Source: Pelagophyceae sp. CCMP2097 (lineage: Eukaryota; Sar; Pelagophyceae). From it: a stretch of DNA of 47,014 nucleotides. A program made the translations under genes and the position numbers. Of this stretch, positions 1 through 10,523 are shown one piece after another; position 1 is the stretch's first letter, and each line of letters begins with the position of its first letter. The notes below the pieces were generated by a model. That model was not told the origin of the DNA. It made no database searches and saw only the letters and a program-made list of their open reading frames with translations. The stretch covers positions 53,887 to 100,900 of the forward strand of contig MU657235.1 of assembly GCA_026770575.1 (NCBI GenBank), in the 5' to 3' direction.

Positions 1-490
1 CTCGTGCCGCCATGATAGTCGCCTGCGCCTCTCGCTGCTTCTCCTTCACGCTCGATGGAGCTTGCGACGGCTCGAACGTGGCGTCGTCGGACGGCAGCAC
101 CTCGAGGTTGTTGACGCGAATGTTGCGGCTCTTGTCGGTGAACTGCACGGTCCAGTAGCCTTTAGAGGCATGTGACTCGACGACGCCGCGCCAAGCCGAG
201 TCGCTCGCGAGGCAGACGCGCGCCCCAACTTGGACGCCTCGTGCCGCCGTGATGGTCGCCGGGTTCTCTTGATGCTTCTCCGCCCAGCTCAGCGGAGCTT
301 GCGACGGCTCGAACGCGGCGTCGTCGGACGGCAGCACCTCGAGATACTTGATGTGGATGTTGCGGCTCTTGTCGGCAAATCGCACGAACCAGAAACCTCC
401 AGAGACATGCGTCTCGACGACGCCGCGCCGCGCCGAGTCGCTCGCGAGGCAGACGCGCGCCCCAACTTTAAAATAGTCGCGTGCCGCCAT
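1..490 (-). CDS. SH3/Tudor-like repeat protein, N-terminal part (runs off the left edge)
   Basis: The minus-strand frame opens at an ATG at 490 (MAARDYFKVGARV); the same frame meets a stop (TGA) about 50 nt upstream, which supports this start. It encodes two ~58-residue units. Each has a G-x-RVCLASDSARRGVVES segment, a GFWFVRF or GYWTVQF strand, a conserved SRNIH/R..LEVLPSDDA stretch and a PSQAP linker followed by a short charged helix ending ATI-MAAR. The spacing of aromatic, Gly and hydrophobic positions resembles a small SH3-like (Tudor/Agenet-type) barrel; that is inference and no domain search was possible. The frame is open at base 1, so the rest lies outside the window. The right end of the window carries the C-terminal part of the same kind of gene on the same strand. 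No catalytic motif is visible; a chromatin- or peptide-reading scaffold is the most natural guess. Confidence 0.75.
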   Translation of the reverse strand, partial: MAARDYFKVGARVCLASDSARRGVVETHVSGGFWFVRFADKSRNIHIKYLEVLPSDDAAFEPSQAPLSWAEKHQENPATITAARGVQVGARVCLASDSAWRGVVESHASKGYWTVQFTDKSRNIRVNNLEVLPSDDATFEPSQAPSSVKEKQREAQATIMAAR

Positions 491-1003
491 GCTCGGTCTC
501 GCGCCCCGCTCGGTCTCGCGCTCGATTCGAACTCGAGGACGTCACCTTTCATGAATTCAAGTTCTGCAAAGAGAGAGCTCTCTCTCACCAAGGACTTGAT
601 GGGCACCTTTCCGGATGTTTTTGAAAATTACTAGTTTTTGATTGGCGCCGGCCCTTCAGGGCCCGGCGAGGTCCCGCGAGTTCCCCTCGAGGGGTGTGGC
701 TCTCTCCTTCAGGTCCTCGGCGGTGCGGTCGGGGCTGGGTAGACATCCGGTATTATTAGTTTAGCTGGTTGTGCATACGCATCGGACTCGGTCTCTTTTG
801 AGGCCGTCCGAGCGCCGGTCGGTCGTCCGCCGGCGGGCGTTGGTGTGGATGCTCTGGGGATGGGGGAGGTACCGGGGGACCGGGGGATGTCGGTGGCCGG
901 TGAGGCCAGTATTGGCGTGCGGCGGGCGCAGCTCGGTGTTGGCGTGGTCGGCGGGCGTGGCTCGGCGCCGGCCTCTGCGCCGCGCATGGTGCGGGCGGCG
1001 GTG
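491..1003. other. Intergenic region between SAP gene 3' end and repeat-gene start
   Basis: Both flanking genes are on the minus strand, so this stretch holds the 3' UTR of the SAP gene and the promoter of the repeat gene. A CCGGCCC-TTCA-GGGCCCGG imperfect hairpin lies near 645-668, and a CCCCTCGAGGGG palindrome lies near 687-698. Open frames here are shadows of GC-rich sequence. I see no RNA gene. Confidence 0.5.
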
Positions 1004-2557
1004 CTAGTCGGACGCGTTGGCGGCTTCTTCGTCTTCGTCGTGGGCCTCCTCGTCGGCCTCTGCCTGCTGGGGCTGTTCCGCCGGAGGCTCCATCTCCATG
1101 GCGTCGTCCAATTCGGCGGGCATCGCCTTCTTCGCCGCCGGCTGCGCCTTAGGCTTTGGGGCCAGGTGATGGGCGACCAAGATCTCTGAATTGATTTCAA
1201 CAATCTTCCTTTCGTTCGCCCCGGCCCCCGCCGCCGGCGCGTCGCGCAGCGCGGCGAGCTCGTCGAGGATGCTCGAGGCGCTTTCGGGCGACTCCGCGAT
1301 GACGTAGATGGAACCCTCGCGGCGGCGGCGCGTGGAAGTAGAGTTGGGTTCGCGTGGTCGGAACCGGATGATAGAGATGACGTCGAAGGCCTCGCCGCCG
1401 CGCGACGACAGGGCCAGCGAGTTGCGCGCAAACGGCGCCGTCAGCTGGTTGCCCGCGCGCGTCGCCTCGAGCTACAAATGGTTCGATTTAGGGGGTGCGA
1501 AAGGCCGTCCGTTAGAAACAAGGGACAAGAATATGCATTTGAAACTTACCCGACCTCCGGCCTCGTTCTCCTTCTTCGGCGGGCGGCCGCGGCCGCGCTT
1601 CACCTTGACGACGGCCTTGTCCTCGTCGTGGTCAGTGGCGCCGGCGAGAGCGGCCAAAGCGAGTGCGGGCGCGGACGCAAAGCGAGCCTCGGCCATGGGA
1701 GCCGGAGACTCGACCTCTGGCGGCGACGGCGGCGGCGGCTGCGCGACCGCCGGCGGCTGCAGCGGCGGGGCCGGCACGCCGGGCGACGCGGCTTCGGCGG
1801 GCTGCTCTGCGCCAGAGTCGTCGCCCGCGGTAGAGTCGGCCTTGCGCTTTCTCGAGCGGAAGCCGCGCGGGTTTTGCAAGAGGTCGCAGATCTTGTGCGC
1901 CGTCGTCGACTTTGCTGGTTTCAAGTCCTCGCGGATGGCGAGGATGTCCAAAAGTCGGGCGCGGGAGATGGATTCTTGTAAGTCCACCGCCGAAAGCAAG
2001 TCTGCGCCCTTGACGACGTCGGGGTGGTCCGGGTGCGTGAGGTTCCAGGTGCAGTGAAGTCTTACAGCGAGGAAGTCGACGAGCTCTGCGCCCTTGACAG
2101 TGTCCTTTTGGTACGTCTTGATGCCGCGCCTCGCCGCTTCCTTCTTCAGCGCCGCAGCCTTGTACTTCTTCAGCGTCTCCAGGTCCGGCCGCTCGCGCAC
2201 CGTCTCCAGCGCGGCGAGCTTGGCGCCGCCCTTGCGCGGCGCGCCCGCGCCCGCGGGCTTGGCGCCCGCAGTCTTGGGGTCCTCTTTATTCCCTTCCTCA
2301 TCGTCCTCGAGCTCCTCCTCTTCCTCCTCCTCGGCCTCGTCCGGCTCCTCCGGCTCCTCCGGCTCCTCTGGCTCCTCGGCCTCCTCCGCCGCCTCGTCTG
2401 CGGCCTCTTCAACGTCCTCCTCGGCCTCGTTCATTTTCTCCTCGTCTTCACCCCCCACCTTTTGAGAGGGCGCCGAGGGCGACGGTTGCGGGACCTGGAC
2501 CGCCATTTCGGCGGCCGCCACGCGCGGCGACGTCGCCTTTGCGCGGGGCGGGGCCAT
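1004..2557 (-). CDS. SAP-domain, AT-hook chromatin protein
   Basis: Two exons join in phase: 1550-2557 and 1004-1471, with a 78-nt intron (GTAAGT...TTTGTAG) at 1472-1549; total 491 aa. The order is: a strongly acidic Glu-rich tract (about residues 38-95); two helix-turn-helix SAP-like modules (LETLKKYKAAALKKEAARRG at about 120-165 and LLDILAIREDLK at about 200-230); a basic FRSRKRK stretch; a proline-rich linker; and an AT-hook core KRGRGRPPKK at about 320. SAP and AT-hook modules bind A/T-rich DNA, so a nuclear scaffold or chromatin role is likely. The C-terminal exon contains a predicted alpha/beta region of no family I recognise and an acidic tail ending ANASD. The start is the first ATG of the open frame. 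It diverges from meckelin across 127 bp. Confidence 0.85.
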
Positions 2558-2684
2558 GTAGCTTATTGAGCAACTGTAAAGACCGCTCTGAGCGAGACTT
2601 TTTTAGCCCCTTAAACCGAAAGTGCAAAACCCGAAAATACCGAAATTTTCGCTCGGAAAGTTAACCGCGCTTTTGAACGGCGCG
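2558..2684. promoter_or_regulatory. Short divergent promoter (SAP gene / meckelin)
   Basis: This 127-bp spacer separates two divergent start codons and is clearly more A/T-rich than its surroundings. It contains a hairpin-like CGAAAATACCGAAATTTTCG near 2633-2652. Shared promoter function is inferred from position only. Confidence 0.45.
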
Positions 2685-5600
2685 ATGGCGCGGCGGACGG
2701 GCGTCCTGCTGGGCCTCGCCCTAAGAGCCGCCGGCGACGACGACGGCTTCCTGGCGACGGTCTACGTCACGGACCCGACGCAGGTACGGACTTGTATAGG
2801 ACCTTCTATGCACTCCAACGAGGGACCTCGCGCCTCGGCGTATACACAGGTCTTCTGCTCTTCCGACGAGTACTACAACACGGCGACGATGCGCTGCGCC
2901 GATTGCAGCGGCGTGGGCGCGGATTCGGCGTCGAGGGGAGTATTGGTGGCCGACTATACGACGACTTGGAACGGCAACGCTCTCGCTTGCATGTGTCCCT
3001 TGGGTTTTATCCAGTCCCAGGACGTTTCGACCTGCGCCGCCGACGGCGCCTGCGCCTCGGTGACTTGCGAGGCCTGCTCTTCGCGAGGATTTGAGACGTC
3101 TTTTTCCGACAAGTCGGCGTGCGCGAATTGCGGCGACGGCACCAATTCTGCGCTGGCCGCAAACGGCGACTGCGCGTGCGCGTCGGCGAACGCGGCGCTC
3201 TTCGAAAGGTCGTACGGCGGGGCGTATACGACTGAGAAATTCTGCGAGGAGTGCGGCGCCGGAAGATTCGTCACGCTTCTCGACGCCGTGGTCAACGGCG
3301 CCTCGTACGCCGGCGACGCCTACGCCTGCCGCGAATGCCCCGACGCCGAAATGACGTACTCGCCGACGGCGAAAGCGTGCGTCTGCGGGTCAGGGTTTAC
3401 TCTAGTCGGTGTTTTCCAGCGTCACGTCAGTTGGAAAACACGCGTCACGTCAGTTGGAAAACACGGACCGGCGGTGCACACAGAGGCGGGCGCGGCTCGA
3501 CCGGGGGGGGAGAGGCGTGGACCGCAGCAGAGGCGAGATGAACGCCCCGGCCGCCATTGCCGTCAAAGGCGTGATATCGGGACCGTCACGTCTTTAGGCG
3601 TCGCGTCGCAAGGCGCCCAGCGGTGCGTCGACTCTGCGCAGGCGGCGCTGGTCATGTCGGACTTTGACGAGGCTTCGGCGATTGATGTGTCTTTTAAGAG
3701 CATCCAGCAGACGGCAAAAGGGGACGCGTCGACTTTGGAGGTGATCACGTCTTCGACGTTTAAACACTACTACAAATACGCTGCAACGAAATGCACCTAC
3801 CACGACGGCACTTCGAAGTCGGACGAGGCCTGCCAGACGCTGGCCAACTTGTGCGTGCTGCAGCAGTACGACTTTGGCTCGGAAGTGTGCGCCTTGTACC
3901 TAGACCTGCAGGAGAAGCGCGACGCCGTACGGTTGCCGCGTCCCAAGACGCGGACAACCACGGTCCGGATGCCTTTGTGCCTCGGGCAGAGGGCCTCCCT
4001 GCGACGTGGTTGCGAGGCCCGCGTCGTCACGCGAGGCGCAAACCGACGCCGGTTAGGTTCGCGGAAACGTCGCCGGTGTCGTCCAATCTTTACCCTGGCT
4101 CATCTATTCGCAGACGGGCGGCGTCGTGCGGTCCAACAGCGAGCTGCAGCAGTCCATGGCTTTCAACGGAGGCCGGGCGGCCAAAGAGAATTTGCTGCGG
4201 CTCAAACTCTTCAAATACAGTCTCAACGGCACCTTTGTCGGCGTCGACGACTTGTCCACGCAGCTCTTCTACTGCGGATTGCCGCAGCCACGGACGCAGT
4301 TTGGCGGCGGTGGGTCCCGTTCTACGGCGTGGCAGAATTACGGTCACTCGTTTCGAGACCATTTCAGATGCGACCTGCAGTCTTTGGTGACCGAGGAGCA
4401 GCTCTTCTACGACGTTTACATCGTGGATGCGGGCGCTCTCGAATGCGCGACATTTGAGGAGAACCGGGGGCTCGCCGACTCGGGCACTCTCGCTGCTCTC
4501 CGTTGCCTCTACCCGGTCCCCATCCTCAACGTCATGCTCTCCGACTCGGTCGATCGCCGAATCAACAAGAACTCCAAGACCAAGGCGGGAGGCGATGACG
4601 TCTTTGTTCGCCGGTTCGCCCCTTTCGACGTCGTTTCAGGCATAGACGGGCTCGGAGAATTGGATGACGACTCTGCCGCGGCCAAGCCCGTCGTCTTGCG
4701 CTACTTGGTGGCATTGACGCTGAAGATTGAGTCCAACCCGCGGAATCCGACCCGGATGCGCGCCCCGTACTTGGTTCTCAAATACCGCGACCGCAAGCCG
4801 AGAGCGTGGCACTCAAAGTCCCGCGAGATGCGAGAGGCGCGCGTGGAGTTCTCCGTGGAGTATTCCATGCAGTCGAAGAGGCTCTGGCGCACTTGCGACG
4901 GGCTCTTCATCTTTTTGTGTTGCGTTTGCGGGGTCGCCTGGTTGTTCGCCATGCGCCGCGTCAACGCTCTAGACTACGCCGGCGGTGCCTCAAACCAAGG
5001 CGTCGCCGGCTCGAACCTCTCGCTCTATTATATTGTGAGGGCCGTCGTGTCTTTTCAGCGCATCTTCGTCCACGTCATGTTCCCGTGCGGCCCCGCGAAC
5101 CAGGCAAACCGGGTCGCGGGATGCGACAGCGATTCGGGGTGCATGGCGACAACGAAGATTCGTCTAGGTATACATTTCTCTTGTGCTCGTATCTCTTCGT
5201 CTTTTTCAAGCTTCAAGCGACAGTCTTCCTCCTCCTCCCGCCCGAAAACAAGGACGACGGCAAGGACTGGGACTACTACCCGGTGAAGACGTTAATTGTG
5301 GTTTTATGGTCATTTCAGACGATCGTCATTTTAGGCGTGGTCTACGACCAGTGTCGCCATGAAATCTTCTTTATCGATTGGGAGCGGAACCGCCAACCGG
5401 CCGCCGGCTTGGCCGCGCCGGTTTCTATTTGGAGGACGATCTTCATCGCGAACGAGTGGAACGAGCTCCAGACGTCGCGCAAGACGTCGATTCATTTCAT
5501 TCTCGCCTGGCTGACCTTCTTTTTGATCTACCTCGGTTTAGAGAACAACGCCACGTCCCAGCCGGACCTCGGCGACTTGGAGGACGGCCAGTTGAACATT

Positions 5601-6582
5601 GCGCTGAGGTTCGCGAATACCACGTGGTGGTGGCTCATCCTGGCCTTGATGCAATACGTCTGGAACGGGCTCATCTACCAAAGGTTCATCTCCGAGCCCA
5701 GAGCCCAGTCCTTCGTCGACTTGTGCACCGTGGCCAAGATCAGCGTGCTGGTCCTGGATTCGAAATACCACGGCTATTACTTGCACGGCGACTCGCCGTG
5801 CGTGTAATTTCGGGAGGGACCCTCTTTCAGAAAGAGACCCGCTCTCTAGGTACCCGCACGCCGACGACACCATGGCGGAGCTGACGAGGCATCTGGCCAA
5901 CGAGGCCAACGCTGAGAGCGTTTCGAGGGGGTTGGACTCTGCGTTACCTGACGTCCAAACTTTTGAATTGTGGCTCAGCCCGCACTTCCGCAGAGCCTGG
6001 GACAGCGTCCACGCAAAGGTCAACTCCGCCTCGTCGGCAGACTCGGAGGATGCCAGACTCGTCGGGCCTGCCGGTCACCGCGGTTTGAGGCCGCCACCCA
6101 TAAGCTCGGCGCTGCTGGGCCGGCGAATTGCTCGGGCGCCCGACGGCGCTCTGTTGAGGTCGAGGGCGGGCCGGGCGGCGGCGGCGGAGAAGTTGAATGC
6201 GTTCTTGCGGACGTTTCTGTCTCACGGCTACAAGGAGAGGTTCCATCTGGATTGGCGGATCCATCTCCCCTCCAAGCAAGAGTCCATCCTCAAACTCCCT
6301 CCTCGGAATGAACAAGATTCGGGGCCCGTGCTGATGCAGCCGGATTTGCCGTGGTTTGGGGGCGACTATAGTTGGACCACTGTGACGTTCCTCGGCCACG
6401 ACTACGAGCTCCTCTTGCTCGAGATGCTCACCTTTGCCGTCGCCGACATTTGGTTCCGCAGGACGGCGCTGTCCATCCTCGTGACGTTTCTGCTTCATCA
6501 CGGCATCCGTCTTCTACGCGCGTTGGCGGGCGAAAAGAACCTCAGCGACAGAACTTTAGTCGACTCGAGATTCCTCATCTAG
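2685..6582 (+). CDS. TMEM67: Meckelin (ciliary transition-zone membrane protein)
   Basis: Six exons join in phase: 2685-2783, 2850-3408, 3598-3926, 4057-5084, 5168-5797 and 5850-6582, giving about 1125 aa (human meckelin is 995). Residues 1-16 look like a signal peptide. About residues 33-230 are cysteine-rich with paired CxxC motifs. The C-terminal half carries about seven to eight membrane helices. Family signatures are plain: WDYYPVKTLIVVLWSFQ, FFIDWER, ANEWNELQ, the GYYLHGDS...HADDTM junction, and the ending KNLSDRTLVDSRFLI. In animals meckelin sits in the ciliary transition-zone MKS module, so its presence implies a cilium-building capacity. The 66-nt first intron and the 189-nt second intron both keep the frame open, so retention cannot be excluded. 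An upstream in-frame ATG at 2622 lacks the signal-peptide logic of 2685. Confidence 0.93.
3409..3597 (+). repeat. Meckelin intron 2, 189 nt, with internal repeats
   Basis: The intron starts at GTGTTTTCC and ends TTTAG. It opens with an inverted pair, GTGTTTTCCA against TGGAAAACAC, and a 22-nt direct repeat present twice in tandem (3420-3463). It also carries GTGCACACAGAGGCGGG at 3474-3490 and AGAGGCGAGATG at 3529-3540, which recur in introns of other genes in the window. Confidence 0.6.
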
Positions 6583-6889
6583 CCCCCCAAAACAGGCCAT
6601 TCGGCTCAAGAAACCGCCCAAAGTCATATTGGACACTCGTCTCCTTAACGAAGAGTCCGCGGCCCGTGGAAATGGGCCTCCAACAACGAGCCCAGTCCGT
6701 GTCGAGCGTTTGTCCGGCGTGGTTTGTACAGCGGCCCGGGGCCGGCGTCTCCCCTGGAGCGCGGGCGGCCGCGCGAAAAAGACGCGGCCGGCCGCGCAGA
6801 GGCGGTCAGAGAGACCGCGCTGAGGCGGCCAGAGAGAGACCGCGCTGAGGCGGCCAGGGGGCCGAGAGGCGGAGGTCCTCGTGGCGGCC
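6583..6889. other. Convergent 3' region of meckelin and PH-PX-EDR2 genes
   Basis: This 307-bp stretch lies between two converging stop codons. It contains a short tandem repeat (unit about 23-25 nt, GAGGCGGYCAGAGAGACC core) at 6799-6860. No gene is visible. Confidence 0.5.
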
Positions 6890-9800
6890 CTAGTCCTCTC
6901 GGGTCTCGAGGACGGGCGCGAGCTTTGGGTCGACTCGGTGCAGTCGTACCTGTGGAGCGTTCGTTTTGGGGCGTTTTCTGTCAAACCACACCGTGTCCTT
7001 CAGCCCCTCTCGAGGGCAGACGCACGGCGCCGAGGATGCGCTCCGGCAGCTCGGTGTCATTCACGCCTTCGATGACGAGCGCCTATTGGACCGGTCCTCG
7101 GTTCTCAGTCGACGACGCGCCGCGACCCAAACTCTTTCGACCGCCGCCTCTCCCGCCGCGCTGGGCTTACGAGGTCGAGCACGAGCGTCGACGTGGCGCT
7201 GCGCACGACGGAGAGGATGCGGCGCGCGATGCTAACGGTCCGGCGTGGGTGCGACGTTTCCAGCGTTTTTCAGAATTGGTCCGGTTCAAATTTTTCAGAA
7301 TTGGTCCGTTTTTCAGAATTGGACCGGTTCAAAAACGCCTCTCCCGGCCGCAGAGGCCCAGCAATCCCAGACGCCGCTTTGTCGCGGCGAGCCGACGATG
7401 TCGCAGTCGACTTCAAAGTAGTCGTCGCCCTTGAAAAACGACAGCGACAGCGCCTCTGCCAGTTTGGCGGCCGACCCGCCTCCGCCCACGGCGCGCCGCA
7501 CGAGCCTCGGGACGACGGTCTTTGGAAGGCACCGGAAAAAGGCGTCGTCCCCCGAAAAAAAATCAATGCCCGAAAAAGGCGTGCAAAAGGATGCCGATAC
7601 AGCGGGGGAAGCCGCCCCCCGGCGTGCCAAAGGATGCCCATCCCCGCCCACACTTCTCACCAATTCCCTTCGACGACCCTCGGGATGAGCTTCAGCCTGG
7701 CCAGTCGGTAGGCGTCGTCTTCCGCTTCCGCAAACTTGTCAAAGGCCGTTCTGGCTGCGTCTGGATTCGATTCGACCTTGTTGTACTGCCAGTAGATGAT
7801 AAAGTTGCCCCACCCCATGCAAAAATTGAGACAAAACGTCTTCTTGCCAGAATCCGCAAAGTCGCGGGCCCTCAGACGCTGAATGAACGCGCCGGCGTGG
7901 GTCGCGATGTGTTGCTGCGGCACGTCGGTGAGAAATAAGTCGACACCGAGTAACCCGAAAAGAGGCGGTTTCGAGGGGACCTTGACGCGATCAGTCAAAT
8001 AGGACTCGCCGCGCACGCGGAAACATTCCGCCTGCGGCTCCGAGAAGCAGTGGCCCTCACACCTCGGCCAGGGCCGCAAGTTGGGAGTCGGCTTTCCAGA
8101 GGCCACCGCTTCGGCAGGCGCCTCGGGCCGACCGCGTCTTGGACGCCGGTGCGCTTCCGCCTTGCGCGCCGACGACTGCACGAGCGACCTGTGGGGAGCG
8201 TTTCGAGCCTCTGTCTTTCGAGTCTCGCCGGAGACTGTGACGTTACGGCTTGCCTCGATGACGGTCCGGGTTTCCCCAATCCCCGACGCTGCTCTCCAAC
8301 GCTCCGATGCCAATTCCACCCACGAAGATGGCGACCAGCAACGCCCCCGGCACTGCATAGACTCGAGAAGCCAGAGCGGCGGCTGCCAGCGCCACGGCCG
8401 CCGATGCGGCGGGGGTGGGCACGAGGTCGTACAGCGGGCCTCGCGCGTCCTCCGCGGCCGCGCCGTTTGCGTCAGAGAGGCCGTCGGCCGACGGCGGCGG
8501 GGCGAGGCCCTTTTTCTGCGCCGGCGCCTCGGCCTCGGACTCTAGTGCGTCGTCGAAACCTTGTGCGCTCGACGCGTCTGACGCGTCCGACGCGTTGCCG
8601 TCGGCAGAGGCGTCGTCATCGGCGGCCCTTTGGACATCGCACTCTCGCGCCTCGTCGGGCTGCAAGAACTGCTGCACGGCGGCCGTGGAGCGCAGGGACT
8701 CGTCGCGGAGGATGTAGGCCAAGACGTCGTTGAGCAAACGGACGCGCCGCGCCTACCGCGTCCGTCTTTGTACGGGTCCCTCCCGCGTCGCCGCCCCGCC
8801 GTGTAGACCCAAGACAGTCATTCCGGTGTTTCCCGGCGCTGTCACCAACGAGCAACGCCGAGGATAACAACCTCGTCGGCTTGTTCATCGGCCCCCGCCG
8901 GTCCCCCCGCCGGTCCATTCCAGGCCCAACCGCGTCGTCGTCTTGGGCGCCGCGGCCGAGTTCGGCGAACGATTCGGCGAGCGACAGGCCCTCGGGCCGA
9001 TCCCTCGCCTGCGCCTGCGCCACCGCGGGAGGGAGCGCGGCGAGCAACGCGCGGAAGTCCGACTGCGCCTTGCGGATGGACCACGGCTCCGGGTCGCCTC
9101 CCCTTGTCCCGGACTCTGTCACCTAGTAAACGGTCCGCGCCCGCCACCAATCATTCTGGCCCCGATATCCAAACCCGACAAAGGTCCGCTCTGCCCGTTC
9201 CCGGTGCTTCGCCAAATGCCCATTCCTTTGCCACATGCCTTGGCGCGGCGAGCCACTTGTATGTGGTACAACACTCGCACGCGCCATCCGCTGCGGACGA
9301 CGGAGTAGTCGTAGACGACGGCCGTCTCGACGTCGGTGCGCTGGCGCGGCCGCCGGTCCAAGTCGACCCAGACCTATGGCAACCATGGTGTTGCAACAGC
9401 CAATCATGGTGTTGTCACGGCCAACGATTGTTTTGCACGGCGCGCCACTCTTCGCTTTCTCAGGGCCACAACGCCGTCTTCCCCGGCGCCCGCCTCGTAC
9501 GCGCTCTCGACTCTGCACCCTCACGACTCAGTACCCTCGGCACATCGACGGTCCCCTGCGGAGTCTTCGACGCCGGCTTTGACGTCGTCGTCCGTTTCGT
9601 CGTCCGCCCCCGCCGGGTGCGCCGCCGCCAGCGCGGCGAGCCAGGCGTCGCGCTCCGCATCGGTCGGGAAGCCGATGAACTCCTCTTGCACGCGAGACCG
9701 CAACAGGCCGCCTACGTGTGTCCTTCGCTTCGCTCCTCGGACGACGCGCGTCCCGACGACGGCAGCGGCTTCATTTCGCCTCGCCGGCTCACCGAGGCCG

Positions 9801-10227
9801 ACATGGAGGGCGACGCAATAAGGTTCCTCTGGCGCGTCGTCCACCGCCCGCGCCGAGACGACGGTGTGCTCGCCTACGTCCAACGACACTCGCATATTCG
9901 AAGAAAGGGCCGCACGAAAGTCCTTCCAGAGGGTGCCGCCAAGCTGGTGCGCAGGCTCTTTCCAATTCTGCCCCTAGCCGTAGCCGTCCCCCGCCTCTTG
10001 ACGACCTCCTCGGCCCCCCCAACCGTCGGATCGGTCCCCGAACGAGGCTCCCAAGTCCATCCACCGCGATGCGAGTGGCGTATATCGAGGAGCGCACCTC
10101 GGTGCTTCTCGCCTCGGTGCATGTCCGCCTCGCACTCCCAATACGCTAAGACGTCTCCCCTCAACAAAAACCACCGTTCGCGCCAGACGCCCTTGTACCG
10201 CCCGCGCTTCCGCCCGAGGCCCTGCAT
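6890..10227 (-). CDS. PH-PX-EDR2 (DUF1336) lipid-binding protein
   Basis: Eleven exons: 10065-10227, 9793-9888, about 9572-9711, 9257-9373, 8931-9122, 8247-8752, 7661-8188, 7386-7505, 7171-7231, 7026-7082 and 6890-6949; about 679 aa. All junctions close in phase except the 3' edge of exon 3, where 9572 or 9584 are both possible. Residues 1-125 form a PH domain (GRYKGVWRERWFLL opening, closing helix AERDAWLAAL). About 145-260 are PX-like (VVYDYSVVRSGWRVRVLYHI, WSIRKAQSDFRALL, RRVRLLNDVLAYIL). About 350-395 are hydrophobic, probably one or two membrane helices. About 455-675 match the EDR2 C-terminal domain (HIATHAGAFIQRLR, GNFIIYW, LKLIPRVVEGNW, FFKGDDYFEVD, ELPERILG). Plant EDR2 proteins bind phosphoinositides and act in membrane and defence signalling; the role here is inferred. 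The intron at 7232-7385 appears to be GC-AG. Confidence 0.85.
7232..7385 (-). repeat. EDR2 intron with triplicated short repeat and likely GC donor
   Basis: Joining TCG-CC to C-ATC-GCG restores the conserved DIVGSPIARRILSVV reading, which puts the donor at GCGACA rather than a GT. Within the intron GGACCAATTCTGAAAAA occurs three times at close spacing (about 7262-7326 on the plus strand, in reverse complement). Confidence 0.55.
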
Positions 10228-10523
10228 CGAAGCCGCGCGGATGACGGCGCCGACGAGACGATGATCAGAGCGGATTTTCCGTCAAAATTCTTTCAAATCC
10301 TCGGAGAATTCTTCAAATCTGATAGGACATCTGATAGGAGATCCCCGCGGAAGAATGGCGCGGAACATCTGTGCTCAGAGCGATTCCGAGGCGGCGGCGG
10401 CGAGGTGCGGGCGCCGGCGAACGCGGGCGGCCTCGCGAGGAAGGCTGAAAGAGGAATGATTATAAGTCGAGGCGTCGAGATAGGCCTCAGAGACTTTGGT
10501 GTGGCGTCGAACGGCAAGGCGCC
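10228..10523. other. Spacer between two minus-strand genes
   Basis: 296 bp separate the stop of the hydroxylase gene from the start of the PH-PX-EDR2 gene. Its right part, near the hydroxylase stop, is a likely 3' UTR. Around 10310-10350 lies GATAGGACATCTGATAGGAG, a short imperfect duplication. Nothing else is supported. Confidence 0.4.

Noticed and set aside
709..1431. Long minus-strand open frame over the SAP gene 3' part
   Set aside because: Arg/Pro/Ser/Thr-rich shadow of the real frame; the spliced SAP protein uses another frame with natural composition.
1472..2569. Plus-strand frames opposite the SAP gene
   Set aside because: Leu/Arg- or Ser-rich mirror of an acidic Glu tract.
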